From positions 9,461 through 73,460 of the forward strand of contig NZ_JH725065.1 in assembly GCF_000278215.1 (NCBI RefSeq): 64,000 nt of DNA, given 5' to 3'. Positions 28,854 to 39,883 of the stretch are shown one piece after another (position 1 is the first letter of the stretch; every line of letters begins with the position of its first letter). The position numbers were made by a program, and so were the translations under genes. Under the pieces are notes generated by a model. That model was not told the origin of the DNA and made no database searches. It saw only the letters and a list, made by a program, of their open reading frames with translations. The DNA is from Bartonella rattimassiliensis 15908 (GTDB lineage: Bacteria; Pseudomonadota; Alphaproteobacteria; Rhizobiales; Rhizobiaceae).

Positions 28854-29762
28854 ATGATATCAAATGTACAAGCTTCGTTCCAAAAACATTTTTATGTGTT
28901 TACACCCATTAAATTGAATTTGGCTCTGCATGTTGTGGGGCAACGTTCTGATGGTTATCATTTAATAGAAAGTTTGGTTTATTTTAGTCTTAGCGGTGAT
29001 TGTCTACATTATGCGCCTTGCGAAAGTGATCAATTTATTTTAACAGGACAGTTTGCAAAAGGACTTGTTTCTCATTCAGACAATTTGGTTATTCGCGCGC
29101 GGGATTTTATGCATAAGAATTTTCCTGAAAGTGCACGCCCTGCTTTTTTTCGGCTTATAAAAATATTACCTGTTGCTTCAGGTATTGGTGGTGGCTCAGG
29201 TGATGCTGCTGGGGTTGTAAGCATATTGCGTCGCCATTGGAAGCTTGATTGCCCTTATGAAAAATTAGCAAAAATGAGTTTAGTCCTTGGTGCTGACGTT
29301 CCCATGTGTCTTTTTGCATTGGAATATCGGCAGCCACTTTTGGTCAAAGGGATTGGCCAAGAGATTATACGACTGAAGGAGGCCTGTTCACTGGCAATGG
29401 TATTAGTTAATCATGGCCAAGAAATTTCGACACAAGCTGTTTTTAAAGCGTTAGATAAGCGTCATCATTCTTCTTTAAAAGTTAATCCAGTCGCTTTAAA
29501 GAGCGTTGATTCATTGGTTGAAGCTTTAAAAGAAACGCGAAATGATCTTTTTTCTCCGGCATTAAAAATAGCACCTCAGTTAGCTAAAGTGTTATTTATA
29601 TTAGATGAATGTGGCTCTCTTTTTTCTCGTATGTCTGGAACTGGGGCAACTTGTTTTGGCATTTTTAAAAATCAACAAGCAGCGCAACGGGCTGCTCTTT
29701 TGATCAAATCAATGTATCCAAATTGGTTTGTAAAACCTATCATGACTTTGGGAACTATTTGA
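28854..29762 (+). CDS. ispE: 4-diphosphocytidyl-2-C-methyl-D-erythritol kinase
   Basis: 302 residues. A GHMP kinase acting at the fourth step of the MEP isoprenoid pathway. [17 protein letters not shown] near the N-terminus, the ATP-binding glycine loop [15 protein letters not shown] (about 102-116) and the C-terminal SGTGATCFG are all intact. With dxs and ispH in this window it supplies the precursors for the polyprenyl synthase. It is followed by a symmetrical A/T palindrome at 29764-29781. The upstream 240 bases contain no gene. Confidence 0.94.
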   Translation: MISNVQASFQKHFYVFTPIKLNLALHVVGQRSDGYHLIESLVYFSLSGDCLHYAPCESDQFILTGQFAKGLVSHSDNLVIRARDFMHKNFPESARPAFFRLIKILPVASGIGGGSGDAAGVVSILRRHWKLDCPYEKLAKMSLVLGADVPMCLFALEYRQPLLVKGIGQEIIRLKEACSLAMVLVNHGQEISTQAVFKALDKRHHSSLKVNPVALKSVDSLVEALKETRNDLFSPALKIAPQLAKVLFILDECGSLFSRMSGTGATCFGIFKNQQAAQRAALLIKSMYPNWFVKPIMTLGTI

Positions 29763-29763
29763 G

Positions 29764-29781
29764 AAATAAAAATTTTTATTT
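29764..29781. repeat. AT-only palindrome after ispE
   Basis: AAATAAAAA directly followed by TTTTTATTT, a perfect 18-base palindrome one base after the ispE stop. With its T-rich end it might act as a weak terminator for ispE, but the stem has no G or C. Confidence 0.3.
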
Positions 29782-30046
29782 TATAATGTTTTGATTATAC
29801 ATAATGAAGAGGATAACCAAAGAAATGTAATTTTTTGTTTTTTAGATAATTAGATAAAATGCATAAATGCTAGAATGTTTTTTAGAAGAGAAAGTGGATA
29901 ATAAAATACTCTCTCGTATTTTGTTTCTATTTTTTGTGTAAGAGTTTGCATAATGTTTGAAGAGTCAGTTAAAACTGTAATGCCTGCAGAAAATAAGCAG
30001 ATTGTAGAAATAAGTGTGTGGTTGTTGGAGTTGTGATTTATCAAAC

Positions 30047-30688
30047 ATGTTTAATTTATCGCTTCAGCCAAATTTTTCGTGCGAATTAGAGTTGCAGAAA
30101 CAGGGTTTTTTTCATGTAGCAGGGGTTGATGAAGTAGGAAGGGGACCTCTCGCTGGACCTGTGGTAACGGCAGCAGTTATCTTGGATAAAGATCATATTC
30201 CTGATGGATTAAATGATTCAAAAAAGCTTTCCTTCCTTCAACGGAGTAGAATTTATCATGAAATCTTGCAAAGTGCATTAACGGTTTCTGTCGCTAGTCT
30301 TTGTGCCCGTACAATTGATCAATCTAATATTAGACAAGCAACTTTGGAAGCAATGCGTCGCTGTATTACAGGATTAGCTGTTCCAGCTCACTATGTACTT
30401 ATTGATGGACGTGATATCCCTTCTGAGCTAAGTTGTCCCGCAATGGCGTTGATTAAGGGTGATCAGCGTTCGGCTTCAATTGCAGCCGCATCTATTATTG
30501 CGAAAGTAACACGTGATCGGATGATGGAATGTGCAGGACAAGTTTATAAAGGGTATGGTTTAGAGAAGCATGTAGGGTATGCAACGCTAGCCCATCGTTC
30601 GGCTCTTGATAAATATGGTCCAATTGTAGGATTGCATCGTTATAGTTTTGCGCCACTCAAAGGGTATGATAGGAATGATGTGTCATGA
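30047..30688 (+). CDS. rnhB: Ribonuclease HII
   Basis: 213 residues from the ATG at 30047; a GTG at 30014 is an alternative start. RNase HII removes RNA from RNA-DNA hybrids and excises single ribonucleotides. The catalytic Asp-Glu pair is in [15 protein letters not shown], and the later aspartates are in LIDGRDIP and in [12 protein letters not shown]. The last four bases overlap the next gene (ATGA), indicating coupling with the threonylcarbamoyl-AMP synthase. RNase HI is also present in this window (rnhA). Confidence 0.94.
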   Translation: MFNLSLQPNFSCELELQKQGFFHVAGVDEVGRGPLAGPVVTAAVILDKDHIPDGLNDSKKLSFLQRSRIYHEILQSALTVSVASLCARTIDQSNIRQATLEAMRRCITGLAVPAHYVLIDGRDIPSELSCPAMALIKGDQRSASIAAASIIAKVTRDRMMECAGQVYKGYGLEKHVGYATLAHRSALDKYGPIVGLHRYSFAPLKGYDRNDVS

Positions 30689-31647
30689 CGATTCGACCAC
30701 TCAATAACGTTTCAATAAAAGAGGCAATAACGCTTCTTGAACAAGGCGGATTAGTAGCGTTACCAACGGAAACTGTTTATGGATTAGCGGGTGATGCAAC
30801 CAATGGAAGGGCTATCTCTTCTATTTTTTCTATAAAAAAACGTCCACAATTTAATCCTCTTATTGCGCATGTCAACGGTATCGAAATGGCGGAGCGCTAT
30901 GTTGAAATTGATTTTCTTTCACGCCAATTAATGGAGAAATTTTGGCCAGGACCTTTGACATTGGTTTTGCCTTTAAAGGAACAACATAATATCCATCCTT
31001 TAACAACTTCTGGCTTAAATACTTTAGCTGTTCGTTTTCCAGATAGTCGTTTTGCGGACATTGTGCAATATTTGGGCCGCCCACTTGCTGCTCCTAGTGC
31101 GAATCAATCGGGGCGTCTTAGTCCTACTTCAGCTGAGGCTGTTTTTGCATCTTTGGGAAAAACTGTTTCTTTGATATTAGACGGAGGACCTTCTAAGATA
31201 GGGCTTGAATCAACGATTATTAGGATTTGTGCTGAAAATATTTATCTTTTACGTCCAGGGGGTCTTGCAACTGAAAAAATTGAAGAAGTTGTAGGGAAGT
31301 CGCTAAAACGGATTGATCAACGGGCAACGATTGAAGCGCCAGGGATGTTAAAATCGCATTATGCTCCCAATGCCGAGATTCGTTTAAATGTAGAAAAGGT
31401 GGAAAATGGTGAAGCGCTTTTAGCATTTGGTCCAAAGCGCGTTATGGGGACTGAAAATGCTGTTTTTATTTTAAACCTTAGCGAGGAAGGAACGTTGGAA
31501 GAGGCAGCTTCTCATTTATTTCAATACATGAAGGAATTGGATTCATTTAAAGTGAGATGTATTGCAGTAGAACCTATTCCATCACATGGATTAGGAGAGG
31601 CTATAAATGATCGTCTTATACGGGCTGCAGCTCCAAGGGAAAAATAA
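30685..31647 (+). CDS. tsaC: Threonylcarbamoyl-AMP synthase (Sua5 type)
   Basis: 320 residues. A YrdC/TsaC catalytic domain (residues about 10-200, with [13 protein letters not shown] and TVYGLAGDA segments binding ATP and threonine) plus a C-terminal Sua5 domain (about 220-320, ending [13 protein letters not shown]), making it the longer Sua5 form. It makes threonylcarbamoyl-adenylate for the t6A modification at position 37 of ANN-decoding tRNAs. It overlaps rnhB by four bases and is followed two bases later by the FAD oxidase gene, so the three form an operon. Confidence 0.93.
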   Translation: MTIRPLNNVSIKEAITLLEQGGLVALPTETVYGLAGDATNGRAISSIFSIKKRPQFNPLIAHVNGIEMAERYVEIDFLSRQLMEKFWPGPLTLVLPLKEQHNIHPLTTSGLNTLAVRFPDSRFADIVQYLGRPLAAPSANQSGRLSPTSAEAVFASLGKTVSLILDGGPSKIGLESTIIRICAENIYLLRPGGLATEKIEEVVGKSLKRIDQRATIEAPGMLKSHYAPNAEIRLNVEKVENGEALLAFGPKRVMGTENAVFILNLSEEGTLEEAASHLFQYMKELDSFKVRCIAVEPIPSHGLGEAINDRLIRAAAPREK

Positions 31648-31649
31648 AC

Positions 31650-33059
31650 ATGGAGCAGGAATTAATTGAGAGGTTTAGAGAAATTGTTGGTGCCAAGCAT
31701 GCTATAATAGATCAGGCGTTGATTGCACCGTACTTGCTTGAAGAAAGAGGGCTTTTTCATGGTAAAACACCCTTACTTTTACGTCCATCTTCACCGCAAG
31801 AAATCTCACTGATTATGCAGTTAGCGAGCCAAACGTGTACATCAATTGTACCTCAGGGTGGAAATACAGGGCTCGTGGGGGGGCAACAACCAGATGAAAG
31901 AGGAGAGAGCGTTCTTTTATCCATGGAGCGATTAAATAAGGTTAGAACTATAAATCTTGAGGGGAATTTTGTTGTTGTAGAGGCTGGTGTTATTTTACAG
32001 GATTTACAGAAAAAAGTGGCTGAATCAGATCGTTTTTTTCCTCTTTCTTTGGCATCTGAGGGGTCTTGCCAAATAGGAGGAAATCTTTCATCGAATGCTG
32101 GAGGGACAGCTGTTTTAGCTTATGGCACTATGCGTGATCTTTGTCTTGGTTTGGAAGTTGTTTTACCGGATGGCCGTATTTTAGATGATTTACGTTTTGT
32201 TAAAAAAGACAATAGCGGTTATGATTTAAAAAATCTTTTTATTGGTGCAGAGGGCACTTTAGGAATTATAACCGCTGCAGTTTTAAAGCTTTTTCCAAAG
32301 CCTAAAGAAAAAGCAGTTGCTTACGTGGGATTGCGTAGCCCATCTAAGGCGCTAGAGTTTTTATCTCTTGCTCAAGCTCATGGAGGGGGCATGTTAACGG
32401 GTTTTGAGTTTATGTCAAAACTCAGCTTGCAGCTATCTTTAAGCTATAATATGTGCGAGAATTCCCTTTTGGAGCATGAGCATGAATGGTATGTCTTGAT
32501 TAATATTTCATCATTGCATGGTGATGGTGAAGCATTATCAGTATTAAGTACTATTTTGGAAGAAGCTATAAATGGTGCTATAATCGACGATGCGGTTATT
32601 GCGCAATCGTTAAAGCAGCAAGATTTTTTTTGGCAATTGCGGGAAAGTATATCATCGGCACAAAAGTTGGCGGGAGGATCCATTAAGCATGATATTGCAA
32701 TACCACTTGCTTCCATTCCTAATTTTATTGCTGAGGCAGCACTGATTGTTGAAGATATTGCGCCAGGAGCACGGGTGGTTTGTTTTGGACACATGGGTGA
32801 TGGAAATTTGCATTATAATGTTACACAACCTGTAGGAGTTGATACGACAGTATTTTTGCAGTTATGGTCAAAAATGAACCATTGCATTCATAGTTTAGTG
32901 ATGCACTATAAAGGTGCATTTTCTGCTGAGCATGGAATTGGTCAGCTTAAGCGGGAAGAACTCCGTTCTTTTAAATCATCTGTCGCATTGGATATTATGC
33001 AAGGGATTAAGAAAACGTTCGATCCTTTAGGGATAATGAATCCCGGAAAAGTATTATAA
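31650..33059 (+). CDS. FAD-linked oxidase, D-2-hydroxyacid (2-hydroxyglutarate) dehydrogenase type
   Basis: 469 residues. An N-terminal FAD-binding domain of the vanillyl-alcohol oxidase fold (with PQGGNTGLVGGQQPD near residue 70 and GSCQIGGNLSSNAGG near 144) and a C-terminal FAD-linked oxidase domain containing the metal-binding CFGHMGDGNLHYN and the ending SAEHGIGQLKR...DPLGIMNPGK. This combination is shared by GlcD, D-lactate dehydrogenase and D-2-hydroxyglutarate dehydrogenase; the HGDGNLH and EHGIG segments fit the last best. Absence of glcE/glcF next to it argues against a glycolate oxidase complex. The substrate is not decided. Confidence 0.88.
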   Translation: MEQELIERFREIVGAKHAIIDQALIAPYLLEERGLFHGKTPLLLRPSSPQEISLIMQLASQTCTSIVPQGGNTGLVGGQQPDERGESVLLSMERLNKVRTINLEGNFVVVEAGVILQDLQKKVAESDRFFPLSLASEGSCQIGGNLSSNAGGTAVLAYGTMRDLCLGLEVVLPDGRILDDLRFVKKDNSGYDLKNLFIGAEGTLGIITAAVLKLFPKPKEKAVAYVGLRSPSKALEFLSLAQAHGGGMLTGFEFMSKLSLQLSLSYNMCENSLLEHEHEWYVLINISSLHGDGEALSVLSTILEEAINGAIIDDAVIAQSLKQQDFFWQLRESISSAQKLAGGSIKHDIAIPLASIPNFIAEAALIVEDIAPGARVVCFGHMGDGNLHYNVTQPVGVDTTVFLQLWSKMNHCIHSLVMHYKGAFSAEHGIGQLKREELRSFKSSVALDIMQGIKKTFDPLGIMNPGKVL

Positions 33060-33085
33060 TTCAAGAATGGTGAATTTTATCATTT
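33058..33085 (+). terminator. Weak terminator-like stem after the FAD oxidase gene
   Basis: AATTCA, seven bases, TGAATT, overlapping the stop codon, followed by TTATCATTT. The stem is AT-rich and short; tentative. Confidence 0.25.
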
Positions 33086-33208
33086 ATTTTTATTTAGATT
33101 TTAATAACCAAAAAAGAAACCAGTTGTTTTTTATTCAAACTTTTAATAATCCGATGAGAAAAAGCTGCTAAAAGGTGTATGTTATCAAGATAAATTGGGA
33201 CATTATAT

Positions 33209-33733
33209 ATGGCTAATCAAGGCTTTAATCAGGCAAAAGCGGTGCTTGAATTTCGATTAGATCCGTGCCATTTGCCACAAACGACGACATATTTTTCATC
33301 TAAAACGGGCAATCAGGTTATTTGTTCGTTAAATGAACGTGGTGTTTTTTTTAAAACGGATATGCCTTCAAGCTTATCACATTTAGTACCCCCTTATCAT
33401 TTCAAAGGAATTGCAGCACGTACTGTAAAAACGCGTTCAGGAGAAAGAGCTGTTGCATTAGAGTTACTTCATGCTGATGAAGAAGCTTGTATCCCGCTTT
33501 TGGTTTCCAGGGATTTGAATAATATCCTTCTAGATTGGCGATTATGGGCGGACACTTATAGTCTTCCCATGCTTATGATTAATGAAAATAATCGTATTGT
33601 GGTTGTAAAAGATCGTTCTAATTTACATCGTTTTTTTTACATAACACCGTATTCTAAACAAAAACGTTTTTTCCTTCGTTATAGCAAATCGTTAGGTTTG
33701 CATTTGGTGATTGCGAATCGAATTGCACTTTAG
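33209..33733 (+). CDS. DUF6101 family protein
   Basis: 174 residues, soluble, with no signal peptide. The sequence pattern (LDPCHLPQTTTY near the start, then FKGIAARTVKTRSGERAVALELLHAD, then LLVSRDLNNILLDWRLWADTYSLPMLMI) matches the rhizobial family annotated as DUF6101. Its function is unknown. In this family the C-terminal half carries several arginines and lysines, as here (RRFFLRYSK-like end). It stands alone, followed by 815 bases of non-coding DNA. Confidence 0.75.
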   Translation: MANQGFNQAKAVLEFRLDPCHLPQTTTYFSSKTGNQVICSLNERGVFFKTDMPSSLSHLVPPYHFKGIAARTVKTRSGERAVALELLHADEEACIPLLVSRDLNNILLDWRLWADTYSLPMLMINENNRIVVVKDRSNLHRFFYITPYSKQKRFFLRYSKSLGLHLVIANRIAL

Positions 33734-34548
33734 TAATATTAGTATGTGTTCATTTTTATACTATTGTAAGCAGTGATTTTGTTGTACCGTAAAATGTCGT
33801 TATTTAGCGCGGTGATATAAGGTATGCAAGCTTCGCACGTGAAGTGTTTTTAGAGAATGTGGTGAATATTCTTAAGTTTTCTTGTTGCACCTTATGTTAG
33901 TGAAGCATATGAGTGTGAATTCAAAGAAAAACTCAAGAGTAAGCCGGTCAATAAAGAATTTGGCTATTTAAAGACTGAGTCTAGCAGGATTTTTCGTTAG
34001 AGAAAGTCGAAGATTGTGAATGAGAGTTTTTTAATAGTATCCATCGGCAGCAGAAAACGATTATATCAAATGCTTTTTTTCAGATAGGTAAAAGCGATTT
34101 TCATAATGCTTCACAGGTAGTATCGTGAAATAGGAAAGTAACGAGAATGAGAGATATTACTTTGTGCGTGAATAACACGAGTGTGTTCTTTTGGCATTTT
34201 ATTTCTCATAAAAGGTGTTCTTTCATTAAAGAACACGATAAATAAAAGTAATGACAATACATGATGTTTATCTTCAAAATTTAATAAGAAAGAGATTATT
34301 TACAAAAGTGGTGAAAAAATGCGTTTAAAGTCAATGTAACGATAAAATGAACGGGTTTTTATTACAGTTTCACATTTAGAAAATTCTTTTTTTATTAGAC
34401 GGAGGTATCTCATTTATAATATTTCATTTTTTAAAGGAAGCTACATTTGTTTTTTTTTAAGTTATAGTCGATGTAAAACAGCGATAAAATTTATGTATCA
34501 TGTTCTTACGTGAAATGATCAAATAATAAAAAAGAGTACTCAAAAAGT
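33734..34548. other. Gene-free region between the DUF6101 gene and purD
   Basis: About 815 bases between convergent genes. Only very short frames exist and none is recognisable. It contains a strong hairpin at 34215-34236. Probably decayed DNA. Confidence 0.45.
34210..34236 (-). terminator. Strong hairpin, possibly an orphan terminator
   Basis: GTGTTCTTT, four bases, AAAGAACAC: a perfect nine-pair stem with a CATT loop. On the minus strand it is followed by CTTTTATG, a short T-tract, so it might end a transcript coming from purD, whose stop is 310 bases away, or from a lost gene. Confidence 0.4.
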
Positions 34549-35823
34549 TTAATTTTCTCGCGCAATGGCTCGCCATCCGATATCACGACGAACAAAACCT
34601 TCTGGCCAATCAATATAATCAACGGCTTCATAAGCACGTTTTTGTGCTTGCGTAATTGTTTTTCCTGTTGCTGTTATATTGAGAACACGCCCACCATTTG
34701 CAATGAGTTCTCCATTGTACAATGCTGTACCAGCTTGAAAAACTTTTACATTGGAAAGAGTGTTTACTTTATCAACGTTACGGATAATAGTCCCTTTTTT
34801 GGGAGAGTTTGGATAACCATTAGCAGCCATAACAACGGTAAGAGCAGTTTTTTCAGACCATTGAAGAGCTTTATTTTCAAGTTTTCCTTGAGCTGCTGCA
34901 AGAAAAATTGGCAGAATATCCTCTTTGAGGCGCATCATTAAAACTTGACATTCAGGGTCACCAAGTCGTACGTTAAATTCAATTAATTTGGGTCCTTTTT
35001 GCGTGATCATTAATCCGACGAAGAGAATGCCTTTAAAGGGGGCGCCCATCTCTTTCATGCTTTTTAAAGTGGGTTCAACAATTTCTGTGAGAGTACGATT
35101 TACTATTTCTTGAGTCATGATTGGCGCTGGTGAATAAGCACCCATACCACCGGTGTTTGCTCCAGTATCCCCATCACCTATACGCTTATGATCTTGAGCA
35201 GATCCAAAGGGAAGGACGATTTCACCATCACAAAGGCAGAAAAAGCTTGCTTCTTCACCTTCAAGAAAAGATTCTACAACAATTTTATTTCCTGCCTCTC
35301 CAAATGCACTTTTGAAGCAGGCATCAACTGCGTTAAATGCTTCTTCCATAGTTGTTGCAACTACAACACCTTTGCCAGCTGCTAAGCCGTCAGCTTTAAT
35401 GACAATGGGAACTCCTTGTTGGTGGATGTAAGCTTTGGCCTTAGGGGCATCATTAAAACATTGGTAACTTCCTGTGGGAATGTTATTCTTACGACATAAA
35501 TCTTTTGTAAAAGCTTTTGAAGCTTCTAGTTGAGCAGCTTTTTGAGTAGGACCAAATACACAGATGTTAGCGCTATTAAGAGAGTCTGTTATACCTGCAA
35601 CTAATGGTGCTTCTGGTCCTACAATCACAAGCTCAATAGAATGTGATTTACAAAAATCAATCACAAGAGGGTGGTTATCAATATCTAAATTAATATTTTC
35701 ACCAAATTCTGTTGTTGCAGGATTTCCAGGAGCACAATATAACTTTGTTAGAAGTGGTGATGCTGCTATTTTCCATGCTAAAGCATGTTCTCGTCCACCT
35801 GAGCCAATAAGAAGAATATTCAT
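34549..35823 (-). CDS. purD: Phosphoribosylamine-glycine ligase
   Basis: 424 residues. GAR synthetase, the second step of purine synthesis. The N-terminus [18 protein letters not shown] and the segment [12 protein letters not shown] are typical. The ATP-grasp domain has [16 protein letters not shown] near residue 140, and the metal-binding [11 protein letters not shown] near 292. The start has AAAGGAG at good spacing. It is divergent from ubiA across an 90-base promoter region. No other pur gene is in the window. Confidence 0.95.
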   Translation of the reverse strand: MNILLIGSGGREHALAWKIAASPLLTKLYCAPGNPATTEFGENINLDIDNHPLVIDFCKSHSIELVIVGPEAPLVAGITDSLNSANICVFGPTQKAAQLEASKAFTKDLCRKNNIPTGSYQCFNDAPKAKAYIHQQGVPIVIKADGLAAGKGVVVATTMEEAFNAVDACFKSAFGEAGNKIVVESFLEGEEASFFCLCDGEIVLPFGSAQDHKRIGDGDTGANTGGMGAYSPAPIMTQEIVNRTLTEIVEPTLKSMKEMGAPFKGILFVGLMITQKGPKLIEFNVRLGDPECQVLMMRLKEDILPIFLAAAQGKLENKALQWSEKTALTVVMAANGYPNSPKKGTIIRNVDKVNTLSNVKVFQAGTALYNGELIANGGRVLNITATGKTITQAQKRAYEAVDYIDWPEGFVRRDIGWRAIAREN

Positions 35824-35913
35824 TGTTTGCTCCTTTCATAGAAGATGATTAATTTCACCTTCTTCTCATAAGAATGAAATGTCTCTATCGCAAGACTAAA
35901 GGTAAGTCATTTG

Positions 35914-36918
35914 ATGAAAAAAAATAAAAATATTGCACATGTTCAGTCCTATGATAGACAAGGACGGGTTATGGATGCATCTTCTAAACAATGGGTCTAC
36001 AATTACCTTCCCTGTTCTTTATGGTTTTATGCGCAATTGGCACGTTGGGATCGGCCTATTGGATGGCAATTGTTGATGTGGCCTTGTTTTTGGTCAACAA
36101 CAATGGCTTTTCTCTCTTGTAAAATGCATTATGGTACTCTTTTATCAATGTTGCTCCATTGGGTTTGGTATCTTTTCCTTTTTTTTCTGGGATCTATTGC
36201 TATGCGAGGAGCTGGATGTACTTGGAATGATCTTATTGACCATAAAATTGATTCTCAGGTAGAAAGAACACGTTCTCGCCCATTGCCGACAGGTCATGTA
36301 AGTCGGTTTCAAGCAAGAGTTTTTATAATTGTACAATGCTTGGTTGGTTTAGGCGTTTTATCACAATTTAATAGGTTTAGTTTTTTTCTAGGTATTTCGT
36401 CATTGATAGCCGTTGCATTTTATCCTTTTATGAAACGCGTAACATATTGGCCGCAGTTTTTTTTAGGCATTGCATTTAATTGGGGGGCCTTAATGGGGTG
36501 GGCTGTTGTTTTTGGAAGTTTAAGCTGGGCACCGATCTTGCTTTATGTAGGATCAATCTTGTGGACTATAGGATATGATACAATTTACGCGCATCAAGAT
36601 AAAGAAGATGATGCTACTGTAGGTGTTCGTTCTACGGCGCTTCTTTTTGGTAAAGGAACCAAACGTGCTTTAGTATTTTTGTATGGTGGTTTTATCGTAT
36701 TCGTTAGTTTAGCATTTTATTTAGCTACGGTCCCTGTTCTTAGTTTTTTGGGGATTTTTGTGGCAAGCATTCATATGTTTATTCAAATTAAAGTCCTTGA
36801 TATAGATGACAGTTCACAATGTCTCCGGCTTTTCAAATCTAATTCGTTTATTGGTTTTGTAATTTTTGCTGGTTTAGTATGTGGTGGCCTATGGATGGTA
36901 TTTTATCCTGCGGTTTAA
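35914..36918 (+). CDS. ubiA: 4-hydroxybenzoate polyprenyltransferase
   Basis: 334 residues from the ATG at 35914, with a directly adjacent in-frame TTG at 35911. An inner-membrane enzyme that attaches the polyprenyl chain to 4-hydroxybenzoate in ubiquinone synthesis. Its two aspartate motifs are visible: NDLIDHKID (about 110) with the following RTRSRPLPTG, and the second DKEDDATVGVRSTA (about 228). There are seven to nine hydrophobic helices. The hydrophilic N-terminus of about 45 residues is longer than in E. coli. The partner chain is provided by the polyprenyl synthase at 25.5 kb. Confidence 0.94.
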   Translation: MKKNKNIAHVQSYDRQGRVMDASSKQWVYNYLPCSLWFYAQLARWDRPIGWQLLMWPCFWSTTMAFLSCKMHYGTLLSMLLHWVWYLFLFFLGSIAMRGAGCTWNDLIDHKIDSQVERTRSRPLPTGHVSRFQARVFIIVQCLVGLGVLSQFNRFSFFLGISSLIAVAFYPFMKRVTYWPQFFLGIAFNWGALMGWAVVFGSLSWAPILLYVGSILWTIGYDTIYAHQDKEDDATVGVRSTALLFGKGTKRALVFLYGGFIVFVSLAFYLATVPVLSFLGIFVASIHMFIQIKVLDIDDSSQCLRLFKSNSFIGFVIFAGLVCGGLWMVFYPAV

Positions 36919-37922
36919 CAACAAGTTAGATAAAATCATATGTTCTGTGATGACGGAGAAAAGAATGGAAATTCAAAGATATTTTCATTGATTTTAAAAT
37001 TTATTATTCTCTGAATTTTCAAAGTTTATTTGTATTTTATGGTTAATTTTATTCCAGATCCTTTTTGTGTGAAATAAAAACTTTACCAAATTTTACTGAA
37101 ATAAAAATAGACCTTAGTAGAGATGAACAAATTTTTTAATTTAAAGTGCGCTTTCTATTTTTATCAGAATCAAAATATGTATGAATGCGGTATAAGAAGT
37201 AAGCATCTATAGATTCACAATCATCAGCAAATTCATATTTTTTTCAAATGGTTGTTGATTAACAGATACGATTTCATTTTTAATGGGAGGGAATTCATGA
37301 ACAGTAGCATTTATGCTAGTGTCTCCTATACGTCTATAGTTTTGAATTGACCACTCAAGGACCTTGGGCACTCAAGATATGGCATGTAGTCTATCGTTAT
37401 GCTTTTTCCTTGAAGGTTATTTATAGGGTTTAACCACATTCGACAAAATCACTAGATATGCTAACAAAAGTATAGAGGCATTTTTAATCTTTTCTTGTAT
37501 CATTTTTATACACATGCTCATCCCGCTTGTAACGTGCAAACGAAAGGTTTTGATTGATTCAACATGAACAGCTTTGAAATGAAAGAATCTTACGATATTT
37601 GGGGACTAATTCAATATGAATAACGCTAAATTACCTTTATAAATAAATGTGTTGTATAATTTAAATTAACACTTCTTCCCTTGTCAGAAGTTCAAAAGTA
37701 AAATCATAATTTTTGAAACTAGCGTTTTCTTTTAAATAAGCTTATTGCTAACTTATTTTCAAGCAATACAGGAATAGATATTATCAACCAATTTTTACAG
37801 TGAAAATAAAATTCTCTTATTTAAATGAAATAAATCATCTTCTTTTAGAATTTTACAAATAAAAAAAATAGTTGTTTAACCGTTAGGAAAACAAAAACTT
37901 CATAACGATGGAGATTGAAGGA
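36919..37922. other. 1.0 kb non-coding region with one repeat copy
   Basis: Between convergent ubiA and pdxH. No gene supported. The right half contains a copy of the integrase-upstream repeat (37480-37650). The left part shows nothing recognisable. Confidence 0.5.
37480..37650 (-). repeat. Copy of the integrase-upstream repeat (copy 3)
   Basis: Contains, in order, ACATGCTCATCCCGCTTGTA, GTGCAAACGAA, TTTTGATTGATTCAACAT, GAAAGAATCTTACGATAT, TCAATATGAATAACG and an end block TTTATAAAT. This follows closely the sequence at 49.32-49.45 kb. No integrase remnant was recognised on its left. Confidence 0.65.
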
Positions 37923-38546
37923 TTAGGGATAAAGTTTTTGTTTTTTCCAATGATTGTGTTCAACACTATCGCGTGTAAAAAGCAGACGATCATGTAAACG
38001 AAATGGGCGATCAGACCAGAATTCTATAGAAAGGGGTTTAACACGGAAACCAGACCAATGGGGTGGTCGTGGAATATTGCCTAGAGCATAACGCGCAGTA
38101 TATTGAGCAATTGCTTTTTCGAGAACAAAACGGTTGTTTAATGGTTGAGATTGCTTAGATGCCCATGCACCAATTCTACTACCACGTGGTCGCGATTGGA
38201 AATAGGCATCGGCTTCTTGTGTACTGACTTTTTCAACAATTCCTCTAATTCTAACTTGACGACGGAGCGATTTCCAATGAAAACCTAAAGATGCTTTCAT
38301 TGATTTTAAAATTTCTTGTCCTTTACAGCTTTCATAATTGGTATAGAAGACGAAGCCTTGGGAGCTGTAATCTTTGAGGAGAACCATCCGAACATTAGGG
38401 AGACCTGTTTCGTCAACTGTTGCTAATGCCATAGCATTTGGATCATTTATTTCGTTTATTGTTGCCTCTTCAAGCCACTTTGCGAAAAGTTCAAAAGGTT
38501 TTTTCATTTGCATAAAAGGATCATTTTTTGGTATTTTGTTGCTCAT
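37923..38546 (-). CDS. pdxH: Pyridoxamine 5'-phosphate oxidase
   Basis: 207 residues. The FMN enzyme converts PNP/PMP to PLP. The core shows [34 protein letters not shown] and, at the C-terminus, [16 protein letters not shown], which carry FMN and substrate contacts. Length and motif order match the family. The ATG has GGAG five bases upstream. Several window genes need PLP, for example thrC. Confidence 0.95.
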   Translation of the reverse strand: MSNKIPKNDPFMQMKKPFELFAKWLEEATINEINDPNAMALATVDETGLPNVRMVLLKDYSSQGFVFYTNYESCKGQEILKSMKASLGFHWKSLRRQVRIRGIVEKVSTQEADAYFQSRPRGSRIGAWASKQSQPLNNRFVLEKAIAQYTARYALGNIPRPPHWSGFRVKPLSIEFWSDRPFRLHDRLLFTRDSVEHNHWKKQKLYP

Positions 38547-38851
38547 AGTGTCTCCAAGGGTTAGTGAGCATGGGAGCAGTATTTTCTCATAAAAAATTAA
38601 AGTACTATTTTTTCTTCTTTTTAAGAATCTAATACTATCGTGTATTTTTATGGTAGTCTCATTGTCTTTAGCAAAGACTACAATAAGATATATTAAATAA
38701 ATATCTCATTTTATCTGGTATTTTAGTTTATTGATAGACATATAAAGAAAAGAAGAAATTATTCTCTAAAATAGACTGATGAAGCTATAAGGGATATTGA
38801 ATAACGTATCAGTTGATATTTTGAAAACGAAAAAATTGAAAAGAGGGCAAT
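38547..38851. other. Divergent intergenic region, pdxH / DnaJ-like gene
   Basis: About 305 bases without a gene, AT-rich. It should hold the promoters for both divergent genes. No specific motif was convincing. Confidence 0.35.
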
Positions 38852-39754
38852 ATGCGTGATCCCTACACGATTCTGGGTGTGGCACGTACCGCAAAACCAC
38901 AAGAGATTAAATCGGCTTTTAGAAAATTAGCAAAGAAGTATCATCCAGACCACAATAAAGATGATACAAAGGCTAAAGAAAAGTTTGCTGAAATTAATCA
39001 GGCTTATGAAATTATAGGTGATAAAGATAAAAAGGCACAATTTGACCGTGGTGAAATTGATATGGAAGGAAAGCCGCTTTATCAAGCCTATGGACCTGGT
39101 GAAAGTTTTAGCAATAAACAAAATCCCTTTTCAGGAAGAGCGAAGGGATTTGATTTTTCTTCTTCAGGTGATGCAAATTTTGATGCGAGTGATATTTTTC
39201 GCGATCTATTTGGAGGAGGTGGTAGATTTTCAAATTCCACACACTATAATGGCCCTCAACAAGGAGCACATGTTCGTGCTAATCTTACTGTAACATTAGA
39301 GCAGATGGTTGGCGCAGAAAAAGTGGAAGCTGTTTTTCCTAATGGGAAAAAGTTAAAAATTAAACTTCCTGATTATATTGAAGATGGACAAACTATTCGT
39401 TTAAAAGGTCAGGGAGAAAAGATACTTCATGGGCAAGCAGGAGATGCGTTAATAACTATTCAGATTCAAAAACATCCTCGTTTTTTGGTTGAAGGAAGGG
39501 CTCTCCATCTTGATTTGCCAGTTTCTCTTAAACATGCTGTTTTGGGAGCAAAAGAAGAAGTTGAGACATTGGAGGGACGTGTAGTTTTAACGATTCCTGC
39601 CTGGTCAAGTTCTGATCGCGTTTTGCGGTTGAAAGGAAAAGGGCTTCGTTTAAAAAATGGTACAAGAGATGATCTTTATGTGCATATTCGTATTATGTTG
39701 CCTGAAGATAAAAATGCTGCGCTAGAACAGTTTTTGCAAATGCAAAAAGATTAA
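38852..39754 (+). CDS. CbpA-like DnaJ-domain co-chaperone
   Basis: 300 residues. J domain at residues 1-65 with the HPD motif in YHPDHNK (about 31-37), a Gly/Phe-rich linker (about 75-130, GGGGRFSN), then the DnaJ C-terminal beta domains ([23 protein letters not shown]...). There is no cysteine-rich zinc finger, so it is of the CbpA/DjlA-class B type rather than DnaJ proper. It stimulates DnaK. The ATG follows GAGGG. It lies ahead of fabI with a promoter between. Confidence 0.9.
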   Translation: MRDPYTILGVARTAKPQEIKSAFRKLAKKYHPDHNKDDTKAKEKFAEINQAYEIIGDKDKKAQFDRGEIDMEGKPLYQAYGPGESFSNKQNPFSGRAKGFDFSSSGDANFDASDIFRDLFGGGGRFSNSTHYNGPQQGAHVRANLTVTLEQMVGAEKVEAVFPNGKKLKIKLPDYIEDGQTIRLKGQGEKILHGQAGDALITIQIQKHPRFLVEGRALHLDLPVSLKHAVLGAKEEVETLEGRVVLTIPAWSSSDRVLRLKGKGLRLKNGTRDDLYVHIRIMLPEDKNAALEQFLQMQKD

Positions 39755-39823
39755 TTTTTAAAATTTTTTATATATAAAAGCATAGTTTTTGTTTGATTTT
39801 AAAGCAATTACTTGAAGAAAAAG

Positions 39824-39852
39824 TTGACCTGTGCCATAGGCAGATGAATAAT
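39824..39852 (+). promoter_or_regulatory. Candidate promoter of fabI
   Basis: TTGACC at 39824-39829, a 17-base spacer, AATAAT at 39847-39852. Both hexamers match five of six consensus bases. The predicted start is about 25 bases before the fabI ATG. Confidence 0.45.
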
Positions 39853-39883
39853 ATTAATTTTAAGTAACAATGGGGCAGTGCTA

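Noticed and set aside
31650-33059. Glycolate oxidase subunit GlcD
   Set aside because: Sequence class is compatible, but glcE and glcF are not adjacent and the metal-binding segments fit the D-2-hydroxyglutarate dehydrogenase group at least as well.
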